From JBGAHD01 sp044226395 (GTDB taxonomy: Bacteria > Pseudomonadota > Gammaproteobacteria > Xanthomonadales > Ahniellaceae), in NCBI GenBank assembly GCA_044226395.1, contig JBGAHD010000004.1:558001-622000 (forward strand): a DNA stretch of 64,000 nucleotides. The letters are read 5' to 3'. Positions 17,333 to 26,419 of the stretch are shown here, piece by piece. The stretch's first letter is position 1, and every line of letters starts with the position of its first letter. The notes beneath the pieces were generated by a model, which did not search any database, was not told the DNA's origin, and was given only the letters and a program-made list of their open reading frames with translations. The position numbers were made by a program, and so were the translations under genes.

Positions 17333-17542
17333 GGTCGCGGGTCTCTCGGCGTGGCGAGTTGCCCTCGCGCTAAATTAGTCTGAGGGCGTGGCGCCTTCGC
17401 GTTCGAACGCGCGTTCGCGGTCGGGCAATCGCCGCGCTCGACGGGGATGGGCCCGCGCCGGTCCGCATCCCCTTCCTGTAAGGGCGAGCACCCATGCTAG
17501 GCTCCGCGCATCGACCGTCCGGCATCGATGGGGAGTCGCGTC

Positions 17543-18376
17543 ATGCGCTGTCTTGCTCGCATTTCGGCATGCATCGCGATCGCATGCGCCGCGCTCATGC
17601 CCGCGATCGGCTTCGCGCAAACGGCGAACATCGGCAATTTCGTCTGGATGGACAGCAATCGCAACGGCATCCAGGATGCCGGCGAAGTCGGCATCGACGG
17701 CGTCACGGTGCAACTGTGGAACGGCGCGATGACCAGCCTGATCGCCGCGACCACCACGAATGCCAGCGGCAACTACACCCTCGTGGGTCCCACCGCCACG
17801 GCGCTGCGCGTGCGCGCGATCCTGCCCAGCAGCACGTTGCGCTTCTCGCCGAAGGATCAGGGCGGCAACGATCAGGCCGATAGCGACATCAACGACACCG
17901 CCGCGCCCGTGGGCTTCACCGACGCGTTCACCTTGGCGAGCAACGTGATTTCGACCACGACGTTCGACGTGGGCATGATGACGCCCGCGCAGGCCGCGCT
18001 CGGCAATTTCGTCTGGGAAGATTTCGACGAGGACGGCATCCAGGACTTCGGCGAGACGGGCGTGGCCAACGTCACGGTGCAGTTGTGGAACTCGGCCATG
18101 TCCTCGCTGATCGTCGGGACGACCACCAACACGCAGGGCGTCTACCAAGTGACCACGCCCGAGCCGGGAAGCTATCGAATCCGCGTCATTGCGCCCGATG
18201 GATTCCTGTTTTCCCCGAAGGACATCGGTGGCAACGATCTCACCGACAGTGACATCAACACCACGACGCCGCTGGGTTTCACCGACGCCTATGTCATCGC
18301 TTCGAACGTGATCTCCGTCACCAACATCGACGCGGGCCTGCGAGGGCCGACGACGTTTCGAAGCGGCTTTGAATAA
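17543..18376 (+). CDS. Secreted protein with two SdrD B-like repeats and FRSGFE tail
   Basis: A 277-aa exported protein. ATG 17543 has GGGGAG seven bases upstream and a signal peptide ending near IGFAQT. Two copies of an SdrD B/Cna-B-like fold follow (about 28-150 and 153-270). Each begins ALGNFVW or NIGNFVW with an acidic, probably Ca-binding D-x-[ND]-x-[ND]GIQD loop and ends in GGND...DSDIN...GFTDA. The last residues, TTFRSGFE, form a short conserved-looking tail that I associate with surface proteins of Rhodanobacteraceae-like bacteria. It is probably an adhesin-like structural exoprotein. Confidence 0.85.
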   Translation: MRCLARISACIAIACAALMPAIGFAQTANIGNFVWMDSNRNGIQDAGEVGIDGVTVQLWNGAMTSLIAATTTNASGNYTLVGPTATALRVRAILPSSTLRFSPKDQGGNDQADSDINDTAAPVGFTDAFTLASNVISTTTFDVGMMTPAQAALGNFVWEDFDEDGIQDFGETGVANVTVQLWNSAMSSLIVGTTTNTQGVYQVTTPEPGSYRIRVIAPDGFLFSPKDIGGNDLTDSDINTTTPLGFTDAYVIASNVISVTNIDAGLRGPTTFRSGFE

Positions 18377-18607
18377 CACGAGCCCCATCACGAAAGCGCT
18401 CGTGGCGATGAATCGTAGTAGCGCGCCGACCCCGAGTGGATACCGTGTCGAACGACAGGGAGCTTCGCGGCTCGCGACCTCCAATACGATGCACGCCGAG
18501 CCCGACGGATATCGCTCTCGCCTCTAGGACCAACGAACTGCGACCTTTCGTTTTCCCCCGGCCAGGACGATACTGCGCGAAATTCCCGACGCTAACGGCA
18601 GGTCAGC

Positions 18608-19141
18608 ATGTCGAGGTTGATCCGCATTGTCGCGTTGCCCTTCCTGATCCTCGCCGCGATCGGCTTCGGTCTGAGTCTGTATGCGCACGGACTCGCGGTG
18701 ATGCAGTGGCCGTTTCCTTGGGGAGACAGCGTTTGGATGCTGCATGTCGGCATCTTGGTCGTCTGGGCGCCCACGGTTCTGGTCGCGATGCGAATGACCC
18801 GCAACACACCGCGAAAGGATTTCTGGAAGACGGCGATGTCGGGTTGCCCCCGCTGGATGCGCTGGGCGTGCATCGGCGTGATCGGATACGCCGCCATCAA
18901 CTTTTTTTACTTCGTGGCATTCGGCCAGCAGGTCGTGAAGACGGGCATCGATCCCGCCATTCGCGTGTTCTCGGGGCATTGGCTCGTGTTCTATGGCGTG
19001 GCGTTCGCCACGCTGTCCTCGGCGCTCGCTCGGCCTGATCTCGTCGTCGGCCACAGATGCCCGGCCGGGCATGCCGTGGATGCCAATGCGCGGTACTGCA
19101 GTACTTGCGGCGCGCCGATCGGGCGGTCGACACAGGGCTAG
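18608..19141 (+). CDS. Membrane protein with C-terminal zinc ribbon
   Basis: A 177-aa protein with four predicted membrane helices (about residues 5-27, 44-62, 84-104 and 123-140). The C-terminal cytoplasmic tail carries a CPAGH...CSTCG pattern (about 150-170), a typical zinc ribbon. No enzymatic motif is visible and I cannot name the family. The ribosome site is weak. It is isolated: the genes on either side are separated by about 230 nt upstream and the convergent GNAT gene downstream. Confidence 0.75.
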   Translation: MSRLIRIVALPFLILAAIGFGLSLYAHGLAVMQWPFPWGDSVWMLHVGILVVWAPTVLVAMRMTRNTPRKDFWKTAMSGCPRWMRWACIGVIGYAAINFFYFVAFGQQVVKTGIDPAIRVFSGHWLVFYGVAFATLSSALARPDLVVGHRCPAGHAVDANARYCSTCGAPIGRSTQG

Positions 19142-19306
19142 AGGCCATGAATTGCCGCGCGGGCGAGCGCGTCCGCCGGCCGAGAGTCGCCCCTCGATGT
19201 TTGCGCTCAGGCATCAATCGACCAGACGCTATGACTCGCGCGTTAGGTGAGTCCAGGATCGGGCGCCAGTAAACACCACGTTTGGAAAGGCGAGAGGTTT
19301 CACCCC

Positions 19307-19912
19307 TCAGCGCGACGTCTCGCTCTCGAGCGGCCGCAACCAAAAGGCCAGGGGCTTTTCGGTCTCTTGCTCCTGATTGCGATCCTTCCACGCCAGCAGG
19401 GCTTGCATGTCGGGCTGACGCACGTAGCCACGACGTGTCCACAGCGCCTCGTTGCCGCGATAGATGCGCGGGCGCAGCGGATGATCGTCGGGTCGCACGA
19501 CCGCGCAAAAGGCAGTCCAGCGAAAGCGTCCCAGGCGTCGCGCGTAGGCTTCGCGTTCGTCGAAGAAGCGATGGCCAATGCCCTGGCCGCGATAGCGCGG
19601 CAGCAACACCGATTCGCCGAAATAGAACACCTCGCGCACCGGAATGTCGCGACGGCGGAACGGCAGTTGGAAGTTCTCGGTCTCGTCCTCGAGCGGCACG
19701 CCGGTGGAGGCGCCGACGACCTGATTGCCGTCGAACACCAGCACGAACAAGCTCCGTGCCGAGCGGGCATACGTCGCCAGGTAGCGTTGCTCGTACTCGG
19801 CCGAGCCGTCGTAGAGATAGGGATAGTCGCGAAACACGGCGATGCGCAGCGCCGCCACTTCGGACAGGTGTTCGCCCACTTCGGGGCCGGTGAACGTGCG
19901 GATCTCGACCAT
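19307..19912 (-). CDS. GNAT-family N-acetyltransferase
   Basis: A 201-aa protein of the GNAT fold, which transfers acetyl from acetyl-CoA to an amine. ALRIAVFRDYPYLYDG opens the domain, VLVFDGNQVVGAST is the central beta-hairpin, and VLLPRYRGQGIGHRFFDERE contains the acetyl-CoA pyrophosphate loop (R/QGxG). The substrate is unknown. ATG at 19912 was chosen because an upstream in-frame extension would run through the stretch of Ns. The promoter region is partly hidden by that gap. Confidence 0.85.
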   Translation of the reverse strand: MVEIRTFTGPEVGEHLSEVAALRIAVFRDYPYLYDGSAEYEQRYLATYARSARSLFVLVFDGNQVVGASTGVPLEDETENFQLPFRRRDIPVREVFYFGESVLLPRYRGQGIGHRFFDEREAYARRLGRFRWTAFCAVVRPDDHPLRPRIYRGNEALWTRRGYVRQPDMQALLAWKDRNQEQETEKPLAFWLRPLESETSR

Positions 19913-19934
19913 GGGCCGATTGTACGGCGCGCGG

Positions 19935-19960
19935 NNNNNNNNNNNNNNNNNNNNNNNNNN
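19935..19960. other. Assembly gap (26 Ns)
   Basis: Twenty-six unresolved bases between the GNAT gene and the end of the DUF885 gene. Neither coding region is interrupted as called. The true length of the missing sequence may differ from 26. Confidence 0.99.
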
Positions 19961-19967
19961 GTCGGCC

Positions 19968-21791
19968 TCAGCCGGCCTTTTTCCGGGCGATGTAGTCGTC
20001 GACCACGCGCTCGAGGATGGACATGGGCATGGCGCCATTGCCCAGCACCACGTCATGGAACTCGCGGATGTCGAAGCGATCGCCCAGCTGATCGCGCGCG
20101 CGCTCGCGCAGTTCCACGATCTTCATCATGCCGACCTTGTAGGCCAGGGCCTGACCCGGGTTGACCAGATACCGCTCGATCTCGGCGGTGACATCGTCAT
20201 CGCCCATGCCGGTGTTGTCGATCATGTACTGAATCGCCTGCTCGCGCGTCCAGCGCTTGGCGTGCATGCCGGTGTCCACGACCAGGCGCACGGCGCGGAA
20301 CATCTCGGCCTGCAGGCGCCCCAGGTTGTCGAGCGGGTTCTTTTGGAAGCCCACTTCCCAGGCCAGGCGCTCGGCGTACAGGGCCCAGCCTTCCGAGTAC
20401 GCGGTGAACGGCACCAGGCGACGGAAGATCGGCAGGCCCTGCAGATCTTGCGCGATGCCGATCTGGAAGTGATGGCCCGGCACGGCCTCGTGATAGGCCA
20501 AGGTGCGCATGCCGAAGCGCGGCAGCTCCTTGACGTTGCGCAGATTGGCGAAGAAGCGTCCGGGACGTTGACCGTCGAGCGAGGCCGGCTCGTAGTAGGC
20601 GCCAGGCGCGGTCTTTTCCGCGAACTCCGGCACGCGCACTACTTCCACGGCGTTCTTGGGCCTGAGCGAGAAGTAGGGATCGAGACCCGCGCTGATCTCG
20701 TCGATGATCGCCTGATAGTCCTTGAGGATCTGCTCGCGGCCGGCATCGGTGTCGGGATAGAGCTGCTCGGGCGCCTGCGACAACAGACGCACGCGCGCGC
20801 CGATCGTGCCTTCGGTGTAGCCGGCGTCGCGCAGGATCTGATCCATTTCGGCGCCGATGCGCGCGACTTCGGCCAGACCCTTGGCGTGGATTTCGTCGGG
20901 CGTCATCGTGGTGGTCGTGTTTTCCTCCACGGCAAAGCGGTAGTACGCATCGCCATCGGGCAGCGACCAGGCGCCGTTGTTGGCCGTGGCCTTGGGCGCG
21001 AGCGACTCAAAGTAGCCGATCAACTTGCGATAGGCCGGAAACACCGACTGATCGATCGCCTGCTCGACTTCGGCCGACAGCGAATCGCGCACCGGCTGGC
21101 TCATCTGCTCGGCCGGAATCTTGGCCAGGTGCTCCTGAAAGCTGACATACAGCACATTGGCCTTCACACCCTTGTCGACGAACTCGCGCATTTGCGTGAG
21201 TACTTTCTCGACCACGAACTTCGGCGGAATGATGCCCTTGTCCTCGCGCAAGCGCAGGCCTTCGATGACTTGATCGAACTTGACCGGGAACTGGCTCAGG
21301 CGCGCCACGTAGTCGCGACAGTCGCGTTCGTCCTCGATGCGATGCACTTGCGCCATGAAGTTCGGCAGCGCGCTCTGCACGCCGAACAGCTGATTGACCG
21401 GGAAGTTGTGATAGCGCCACGGCTCGCCCTTGACCTGGGTGCCGAGGAAGTAGTCAAAGATGTCGTACGAGAGCCGATCCTGGCCTTGCAGGCTGGAGAC
21501 GTCGTAGCGGTGCAGCACTTCGTAGTCGCGCTTGAGGCGCGCGAACACGGCGTCATCGTGCGCGATCGAGGCATCGGTGAGCTTCTTGTTGTGGAAGCGG
21601 ATGCCCATGCTCTCGGCGATGCCGAGCGAGGACAGCAGCTCCGGATCATCGACGACGAACTGCGCGAACACGCGCGTGTACAGCCAGTCGATCTTGAACG
21701 GCTTGAAGTACCACACATGCACGAAGAAACCGCCGGCCAGAACCACGGCCAGCAACAACAAGCGAACGATCCACTTGAACAAGGTTTTCAT
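19968..21791 (-). CDS. DUF885 family protein, predicted membrane-anchored metallopeptidase
   Basis: A 607-aa protein with an N-terminal signal anchor (LFKWIVRLLLLAVVLAGGFF). DUF885 covers nearly all of the rest. AYHEAVPGHHFQIGIAQ (about residue 440) supplies an HE-x4-GHH arrangement like a gluzincin metal site. TAYSEGWALYAERLAWE (about 470) holds a further conserved Glu. The family is generally regarded as zinc peptidase-like, acting in the periplasm. GGGGGATTGG precedes the ATG. It is transcribed toward the Ns and the GNAT gene, and divergently from rlmJ. Confidence 0.88.
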   Translation of the reverse strand: MKTLFKWIVRLLLLAVVLAGGFFVHVWYFKPFKIDWLYTRVFAQFVVDDPELLSSLGIAESMGIRFHNKKLTDASIAHDDAVFARLKRDYEVLHRYDVSSLQGQDRLSYDIFDYFLGTQVKGEPWRYHNFPVNQLFGVQSALPNFMAQVHRIEDERDCRDYVARLSQFPVKFDQVIEGLRLREDKGIIPPKFVVEKVLTQMREFVDKGVKANVLYVSFQEHLAKIPAEQMSQPVRDSLSAEVEQAIDQSVFPAYRKLIGYFESLAPKATANNGAWSLPDGDAYYRFAVEENTTTTMTPDEIHAKGLAEVARIGAEMDQILRDAGYTEGTIGARVRLLSQAPEQLYPDTDAGREQILKDYQAIIDEISAGLDPYFSLRPKNAVEVVRVPEFAEKTAPGAYYEPASLDGQRPGRFFANLRNVKELPRFGMRTLAYHEAVPGHHFQIGIAQDLQGLPIFRRLVPFTAYSEGWALYAERLAWEVGFQKNPLDNLGRLQAEMFRAVRLVVDTGMHAKRWTREQAIQYMIDNTGMGDDDVTAEIERYLVNPGQALAYKVGMMKIVELRERARDQLGDRFDIREFHDVVLGNGAMPMSILERVVDDYIARKKAG

Positions 21792-21933
21792 CCAATCCCC
21801 CGGGGGCGTGAGAGCCGGCGCACTCTAGCAGCCCGGCCACCGCCGTCGGAACGGCCAAGCGTCACCCCGGAGCGGCCGGCTATACTGCGCCCGGCCCGGC
21901 ATCGGCCGGCGCGCATCGATCCCCGGGGTGGGC

Positions 21934-22785
21934 ATGAACTACCGCCACAGCTTTCATGCCGGCAACTTCGCCGACGTGCTCAAGCACGCGGTCCTGGTGG
22001 CCTTGATCGAGTCGCTCAAGGTCAAGCCCACGGGCTTTAGTTACATCGAATCGCACGCGGGCGCGGGCCGCTACAACCTGGCCGGGCCCGAGGCCAACAA
22101 GACCCAGGAATACACCGCCGGCATCGCGCGCCTGCTCGGCGCCTCGCGCTTGCCGAGCCTGCTGCACATTTACGTCAACCTGGTGCGCTCGCTCAATGCG
22201 CGCCATCCCGACGCGCCCCTGCAGGAATATCCCGGCTCGCCCCTGATCGCCAACCTCCTGCTGCGCGAGGACGATCGCCAGATCCTGTGCGAGCTGCAGG
22301 ATCAGGAATCGGCGCAGCTGCGCCTGGAATTCGCCGAAGACGCGCGCGTGGCCGTGCATCAGCGCGACGGCTACGCCGCGCTCAATGCCCTGCTGCCGCC
22401 CAAGCCGCGCCGCGGCATGGTGCTGATCGATCCGCCGTTCGAGGCGCAAGAGGCCGAGTTCGATCGGATCACGCAAGCCCTCAAGCAGGCGCACAAGCGC
22501 TGGCCCACGGGCATCTACGCCGTGTGGTATCCGATCAAGCTGCATCAACACGTGACGCCCTTTCATCGCTGGCTCAAGGGCTCGGGCCTGCGCAAGGTGC
22601 TGATCGCGGAGCTGTGCCTGCACACCACGGATTCGGCCCTGCGCCTCAACGGCTGCGGCATGGCCATCATCAACGCGCCGTGGAAACTCGATCACGCCCT
22701 GGGCGAAATTCTGCCGGCCTTGCTGACCTTGCTCGGCCAAGGCCGCTTCGGTTCGCAGCGCGTGGAGTGGCTGGTCGAGGACTGA
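21934..22785 (+). CDS. rlmJ: 23S rRNA (adenine(2030)-N(6))-methyltransferase
   Basis: RlmJ, 283 aa, matching the ~280 aa of the E. coli enzyme. It methylates A2030 of 23S rRNA using SAM. The protein begins MNYRHSFHAGNFADVLKHAV, a highly characteristic N-terminus. SHAGAGRYNL is the SAM-binding region and VLIDPPFE (about residues 163-170) is the N6-adenine methyltransferase motif IV (DPPF). ATG 21934 fits the family; a GTG six bases upstream is in frame. It ends only 4 nt from the stop of the convergent GNAT gene. Confidence 0.95.
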   Translation: MNYRHSFHAGNFADVLKHAVLVALIESLKVKPTGFSYIESHAGAGRYNLAGPEANKTQEYTAGIARLLGASRLPSLLHIYVNLVRSLNARHPDAPLQEYPGSPLIANLLLREDDRQILCELQDQESAQLRLEFAEDARVAVHQRDGYAALNALLPPKPRRGMVLIDPPFEAQEAEFDRITQALKQAHKRWPTGIYAVWYPIKLHQHVTPFHRWLKGSGLRKVLIAELCLHTTDSALRLNGCGMAIINAPWKLDHALGEILPALLTLLGQGRFGSQRVEWLVED

Positions 22786-22789
22786 GCGA

Positions 22790-23248
22790 TCAGGCCTCTT
22801 CGGCGGCGAGATAGGCGCGCGGGTCGTAGCGTTCCATGAAGCGTTCCGGCGCGGCCAAGGGCGTGAAGCCGTATTGCGCGTAGAGGCCATGCGCGTCGCG
22901 CGTGGCCAGCAGCCAGCGACGCAGATGGGTCAGGCGCGGATGATCGAAGACGAAGCGCATCAGCCGCTTGCCGACGCCGGCGCCACGCGCCTCGGGCAGC
23001 ACGAAGACATCGCACAGATACGCGAACGTGGCGCCATCGGTGACCACGCGCGCGAAGCCGACCTGACGGCCCTCGCGATACACGCCGCAGCACAACGAGC
23101 CCGCGATCGCGCGGCGCAGCACGCGCGGTCCGATGCCGGGCACCCAGTACGATTGATCGCGCAGAAACTGCAAGATCGTATCGAGGTCCAGACGCGCCGC
23201 GTCGTCGGAATACTCGTAGCCATCCTCGATCAGCGCATGCACCGCCAT
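22790..23248 (-). CDS. GNAT-family N-acetyltransferase
   Basis: A 152-aa acetyltransferase. VGFARVVTDGATFAYLCDVF is the central strand pair and VLPEARGAGVGKRLMRF carries the acetyl-CoA loop (R-G-A-G-V-G). LLATRDAHGLYAQYGFTPL is the C-terminal segment typical of YdaF/Aac-like members with a conserved Tyr. AGGAG lies five bases before the ATG. The substrate is unknown. It is convergent with rlmJ and divergent from the Slp gene. Confidence 0.88.
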   Translation of the reverse strand: MAVHALIEDGYEYSDDAARLDLDTILQFLRDQSYWVPGIGPRVLRRAIAGSLCCGVYREGRQVGFARVVTDGATFAYLCDVFVLPEARGAGVGKRLMRFVFDHPRLTHLRRWLLATRDAHGLYAQYGFTPLAAPERFMERYDPRAYLAAEEA

Positions 23249-23348
23249 GGCATCTCCTGAACCGGTTCCGCGCGACGCGCGTCACGCGCGTCCTTCCCGC
23301 CCCGGCTCGCGGTATAAAGATACCCGACTCCCCGTTGGACCCGGCATC

Positions 23349-23840
23349 ATGATCGCGATGGTTCGTTTCCTTGTTGGCGCCTTGGCGCTGATCAGCCTCT
23401 CGGGCTGCGTCACGCAGCCGCCGCTCGATCCGCAAGGCGTGCGCCCCGAACTGTCGCCCATCACCGCCGCCAGCGACGCCGGCGCCGACAACGCGCGCGT
23501 GATTTGGGGCGGCATGATCATCAGCGTGCGTAATCTCGCCGACAGTACCGAGATCGAGGCACTGGCCTATCCGCTCGACAATCGCCAGCGCCCGTTGCTC
23601 AAGGCGCCGACCCAGGGTCGCTTCATCGTGGTGCTGCCGGGCTATGTCGAGGCCTATGACTACCCGCAAGGGCGCTTTGCCACATGGCGCGGTCGCGTGA
23701 TCGGCACGCGCGAAGTCACGCTCGGCGAGCATCCCTATCGCTATGCCCTGATGCGCGCCGACGCGGGTCATCTGTGGCCGCAGGGTTTTCAGAACAGTGG
23801 CGTGCAGTGGAGCATCGGCGTGGGCGTGGGGGTGCATTGA
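23349..23840 (+). CDS. slp: Slp-family outer membrane lipoprotein
   Basis: A 163-aa lipoprotein. The signal peptide ends with the lipobox LSGC (about residues 15-18), followed by VTQPP. The mature part shows the Slp-domain pattern, VIWGGMIISVRNLADSTEIE, YPLDNRQRP, GRFIVVLPGYVE and YALMRAD. Slp is a starvation/stationary-phase-associated outer membrane lipoprotein of unclear function. The stop overlaps the ATG of the deacetylase gene by one base (TGATG), so the two are probably co-translated. MVRFL at 23358 is an alternative start. Confidence 0.88.
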   Translation: MIAMVRFLVGALALISLSGCVTQPPLDPQGVRPELSPITAASDAGADNARVIWGGMIISVRNLADSTEIEALAYPLDNRQRPLLKAPTQGRFIVVLPGYVEAYDYPQGRFATWRGRVIGTREVTLGEHPYRYALMRADAGHLWPQGFQNSGVQWSIGVGVGVH

Positions 23841-24778
23841 TGTCGATCACGAGTCTTTTGTTCGCCGCCGCGCTGGCCGCATCGCCGGCCTCGCCGCCGC
23901 CGCGTGAAGTCGCGATCACGATCGACGATCTGCCCTGGGTCGAGTACGACCAGTCCACGCCGGAAGAGGTCGCTCAACGCCATCGCGCCCTGATGCGCGC
24001 CACGCACGGCACGCGCGCGATCGGCTTCGTCAACGAGGACAAGCTCGAAGTCGACGGCCAGGTCGTGCCCGCGCGCCGCGAGATGATGGAAGACTGGCTG
24101 CGCAACGGCCTGAGCCTCGGCAATCACACGTACGGCCATCTGGGACTGCACAGCACGCCGATCGCTGACTATGAAACCGCAATCACGCGCGGCGAGCGCG
24201 AGCTGCGCCCGATGCTCGCGCGCCATGGCGAGACGCCGCGCTGGTTTCGTCATCCGTATCTGCAAGCCGGTCGCGATGAAGCCACGCGCGCTGAACTCGA
24301 TACGTTTCTCGCGGCGCACGGCTACCGCATCGCGCCGGTGACGGTCGACAACGGCGATTGGGTGTTCGCGCGGGCGTATTTGAATTTGCTCGCGCGCCAC
24401 GAGGACGCGCGCGCCGAGGCCCTGGTCGACACCTACATCAATTACATGGAAGCGAAATTCCAGTTCTTCGAACAGAACGCCAAGCGCCTTTTCGGTCGCG
24501 AGATCCGGCAGATTCTGCTGATCCACGCCAGCGCCCTCAACGCGCGGGCCTTGCCGCAATTGCTCGCGCGATTGCGCGAACGCGGCTACGTCTTCATCGA
24601 TCTCGATCGCGCCATGGCCGATCCGGCCTACACGCATGCCGATGGTTATCGCGGCGGCGCGGGCATTTCCTGGCTGCATCGCTGGGCGATGGCGGAAAAG
24701 ATGCCGCGGACGTTTTACGACAACGAACCGGCGGTGCCGAAGGACGTGCTCGATCTGGCCGGCGTCGAAGGCGAATGA
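23840..24778 (+). CDS. Polysaccharide deacetylase (NodB homology)
   Basis: A 312-aa secreted carbohydrate esterase 4 type protein with a signal peptide (LLFAAALAASPASP). The NodB motifs are visible: VAITIDDLPW (catalytic Asp and metal-binding Asp), NHTYGH (two His metal ligands, about residue 95) and WFRHPY (about 135). It should remove N-acetyl groups from a cell-wall or extracellular glycan; the substrate is not identified. It is coupled to the Slp lipoprotein gene and ends 18 nt from the convergent rlmH stop. Confidence 0.9.
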   Translation: MSITSLLFAAALAASPASPPPREVAITIDDLPWVEYDQSTPEEVAQRHRALMRATHGTRAIGFVNEDKLEVDGQVVPARREMMEDWLRNGLSLGNHTYGHLGLHSTPIADYETAITRGERELRPMLARHGETPRWFRHPYLQAGRDEATRAELDTFLAAHGYRIAPVTVDNGDWVFARAYLNLLARHEDARAEALVDTYINYMEAKFQFFEQNAKRLFGREIRQILLIHASALNARALPQLLARLRERGYVFIDLDRAMADPAYTHADGYRGGAGISWLHRWAMAEKMPRTFYDNEPAVPKDVLDLAGVEGE

Positions 24779-24796
24779 GCGCGCGCTGACCGCGCC

Positions 24797-25267
24797 CTAC
24801 GCGCGGTGATAGGGATGACCCTGCATCAGGGTCCACGCGCGATACAACTGCTCGGCCAGCAACACGCGCACCAGGGCATGCGGCAAGGTCAGGTTCGACA
24901 ACGACCAGCGCTGCTGCGCGCGCGCCATCACCGCGGGCGCGTGACCGTCGGGGCCGCCGATGAGCAGCGCCACGTCTTGCCCTTCGCGCGACCAGTGCGC
25001 CAACTGGCGTGATAGTTCCACGCTGGTCCAGGCCGCGCCGCGCTCGTCGAGCGCGACCACGTGCGCTTGCTTGGGCAAGGCCGCGAGCACGCGCGTGCCT
25101 TCGTCGGCGATCGCACGCGCGGGGTCGCTCGAACCCGCGCGCTTGCCGAGCGGCAATTCGATCAGTTCCGGCGCGTAAGGCTTGGGCAGACGCTTGACGT
25201 AATCGCCATAGGCGTCGCGCACCCAGGCGGGTGGCTTTTCACCGACGGCGATGATGGCGATCTTCAT
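24797..25267 (-). CDS. rlmH: 23S rRNA (pseudouridine(1915)-N(3))-methyltransferase
   Basis: RlmH, a SPOUT methyltransferase of 156 aa (E. coli 155 aa), methylates pseudouridine 1915 in helix 69 of 23S rRNA. MKIAIIAVGEKPPAWV is the expected N-terminus. LLIGGPDGH (about residues 103-111) forms the knotted SAM site. SNLTLPHALVRVLLAEQLYR and the C-terminal HPYHR are invariant family features. The start at 25267 excludes an eight-residue extension. It lies 142 nt downstream of rsfS, as usual for this cluster. Confidence 0.97.
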   Translation of the reverse strand: MKIAIIAVGEKPPAWVRDAYGDYVKRLPKPYAPELIELPLGKRAGSSDPARAIADEGTRVLAALPKQAHVVALDERGAAWTSVELSRQLAHWSREGQDVALLIGGPDGHAPAVMARAQQRWSLSNLTLPHALVRVLLAEQLYRAWTLMQGHPYHRA

Positions 25268-25409
25268 GCGGACTTCGCTCGACGACGGCACGGGCGAGAC
25301 GATGACGAGTTCAAGGGCGACGCGACCCCCGCGCGCGATGAACGCGCGCGATCACTCGGATGCGCGATCGCGCGCGGCGGCGACGGGCGCCACGCGCGCG
25401 ATGCGATCG

Positions 25410-26039
25410 CTACAGCGCCTCGTTGGCGGCGGTCGGTTCCTCGCCCACGGTCCACAGGCGCTCGAGGCCGTAGAACTCGCGAATGCGCGGCAACATCACG
25501 TGCACGACAATGTCGCCCAGATCGACCAGGACCCACTCGGCCTCGCGCTCGCCTTCCACGCCCAGGGGCAACACGCCCGAGCGCTTGGCGAAACGCACCA
25601 CTTCATCGGCGATGGACTTCACATGCCGCGTCGAGGTGCCGCTGGCGATGATCAGCATGTCGGTGAACGAGGCCTTGCCGCGCACATCGACTTCCTTCAC
25701 GTCCTTGGCCTTGAGATCGTCCAGCGCGGTCAGCACTTGCTTGCGCAGTTGCGCCACGACGGTGGGCAATTTTCCGGGACCGGCCTGATCGATGATCGAC
25801 TCGGACGGCGCGGTCTTGGCGGGCGCGGGAGCCTTGGCGGGCTTGGCGGGCTTAGCGAGTGTGGGTGCCTTGGCGGGCTTGGCGGCCTTGGCGGGCGCGT
25901 CGGACTTGCGTGGGGTCTTGACGCCGCGAGCGGGCGCCTTGGCCTTCGGCCGGTCGGCGGCTTTGGCGCCGGCCTTCTTCGGGGCCCGCTTGGCGGGCGA
26001 CGCGGACTTCTTGCTGGCTACAGCGGTTTTTTTGACCAA
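25410..26039 (-). CDS. rsfS: Ribosomal silencing factor RsfS with long Lys/Ala/Pro N-terminal extension
   Basis: RsfS binds L14 of the large ribosomal subunit and blocks subunit joining in starvation. The conserved domain occupies about residues 93-195 (QVLTALDDLKAKDVKEVDV, DMLIIASGTSTRHVKSIAD, WVLVDLGDIVVHVM). At 209 aa it is far longer than the usual ~105-130. The first ~85 residues are a low-complexity Lys/Ala/Pro tract with repeated AKPAKAP units, similar in character to histone-H1-like or AlgP tails. The start is TTG at 26039 with GAGAGG about 12 nt upstream. No ATG or better start exists between it and the conserved domain. Confidence 0.9.
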   Translation of the reverse strand: MVKKTAVASKKSASPAKRAPKKAGAKAADRPKAKAPARGVKTPRKSDAPAKAAKPAKAPTLAKPAKPAKAPAPAKTAPSESIIDQAGPGKLPTVVAQLRKQVLTALDDLKAKDVKEVDVRGKASFTDMLIIASGTSTRHVKSIADEVVRFAKRSGVLPLGVEGEREAEWVLVDLGDIVVHVMLPRIREFYGLERLWTVGEEPTAANEAL

Positions 26040-26419
26040 GTTGGCGTGTGCCTCTCGTCGGTAGGGGGACGCCCGCGCGCGCGGGCGTGTTCAGTATATG
26101 CCGATGCCCGCGATGCGCAAACCCGGCGCGGCCGCGCCCTGATCGCGACCACTTCGACGGCGTTGACCGCCGCGCGGCGACGTCATGGCGTAATGCGCGC
26201 CGCTGAGTGATTCGATACCGCCGTAAGTCGCGCTTATCGCCGCGCGAAATGCCCTTCTCGCGCGCGCCATCGAAAGCGAAAACTGCGGACCAATCCCCGT
26301 TTCAATCGCGCATTGGCGCGCGTAGCATGCCCGGGCCCAGTACGCCCAGGGAGGGCGCGCGGGTCGCGGAAGGGGTTCCGCGTCACATCCATGTTGAATC
26401 ATTGAGTGGGGACAATTCG
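26040..26419. other. Intergenic region with weak candidate promoter for the protease gene
   Basis: Between the rsfS start (-) and the secreted protease (+). A weak sigma-70-like pair, TTTCAA (26300-26305) and TAGCAT (26323-26328) with 17-nt spacing, points toward the protease about 90 nt before its ATG. Nothing else is recognised. Confidence 0.3.
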
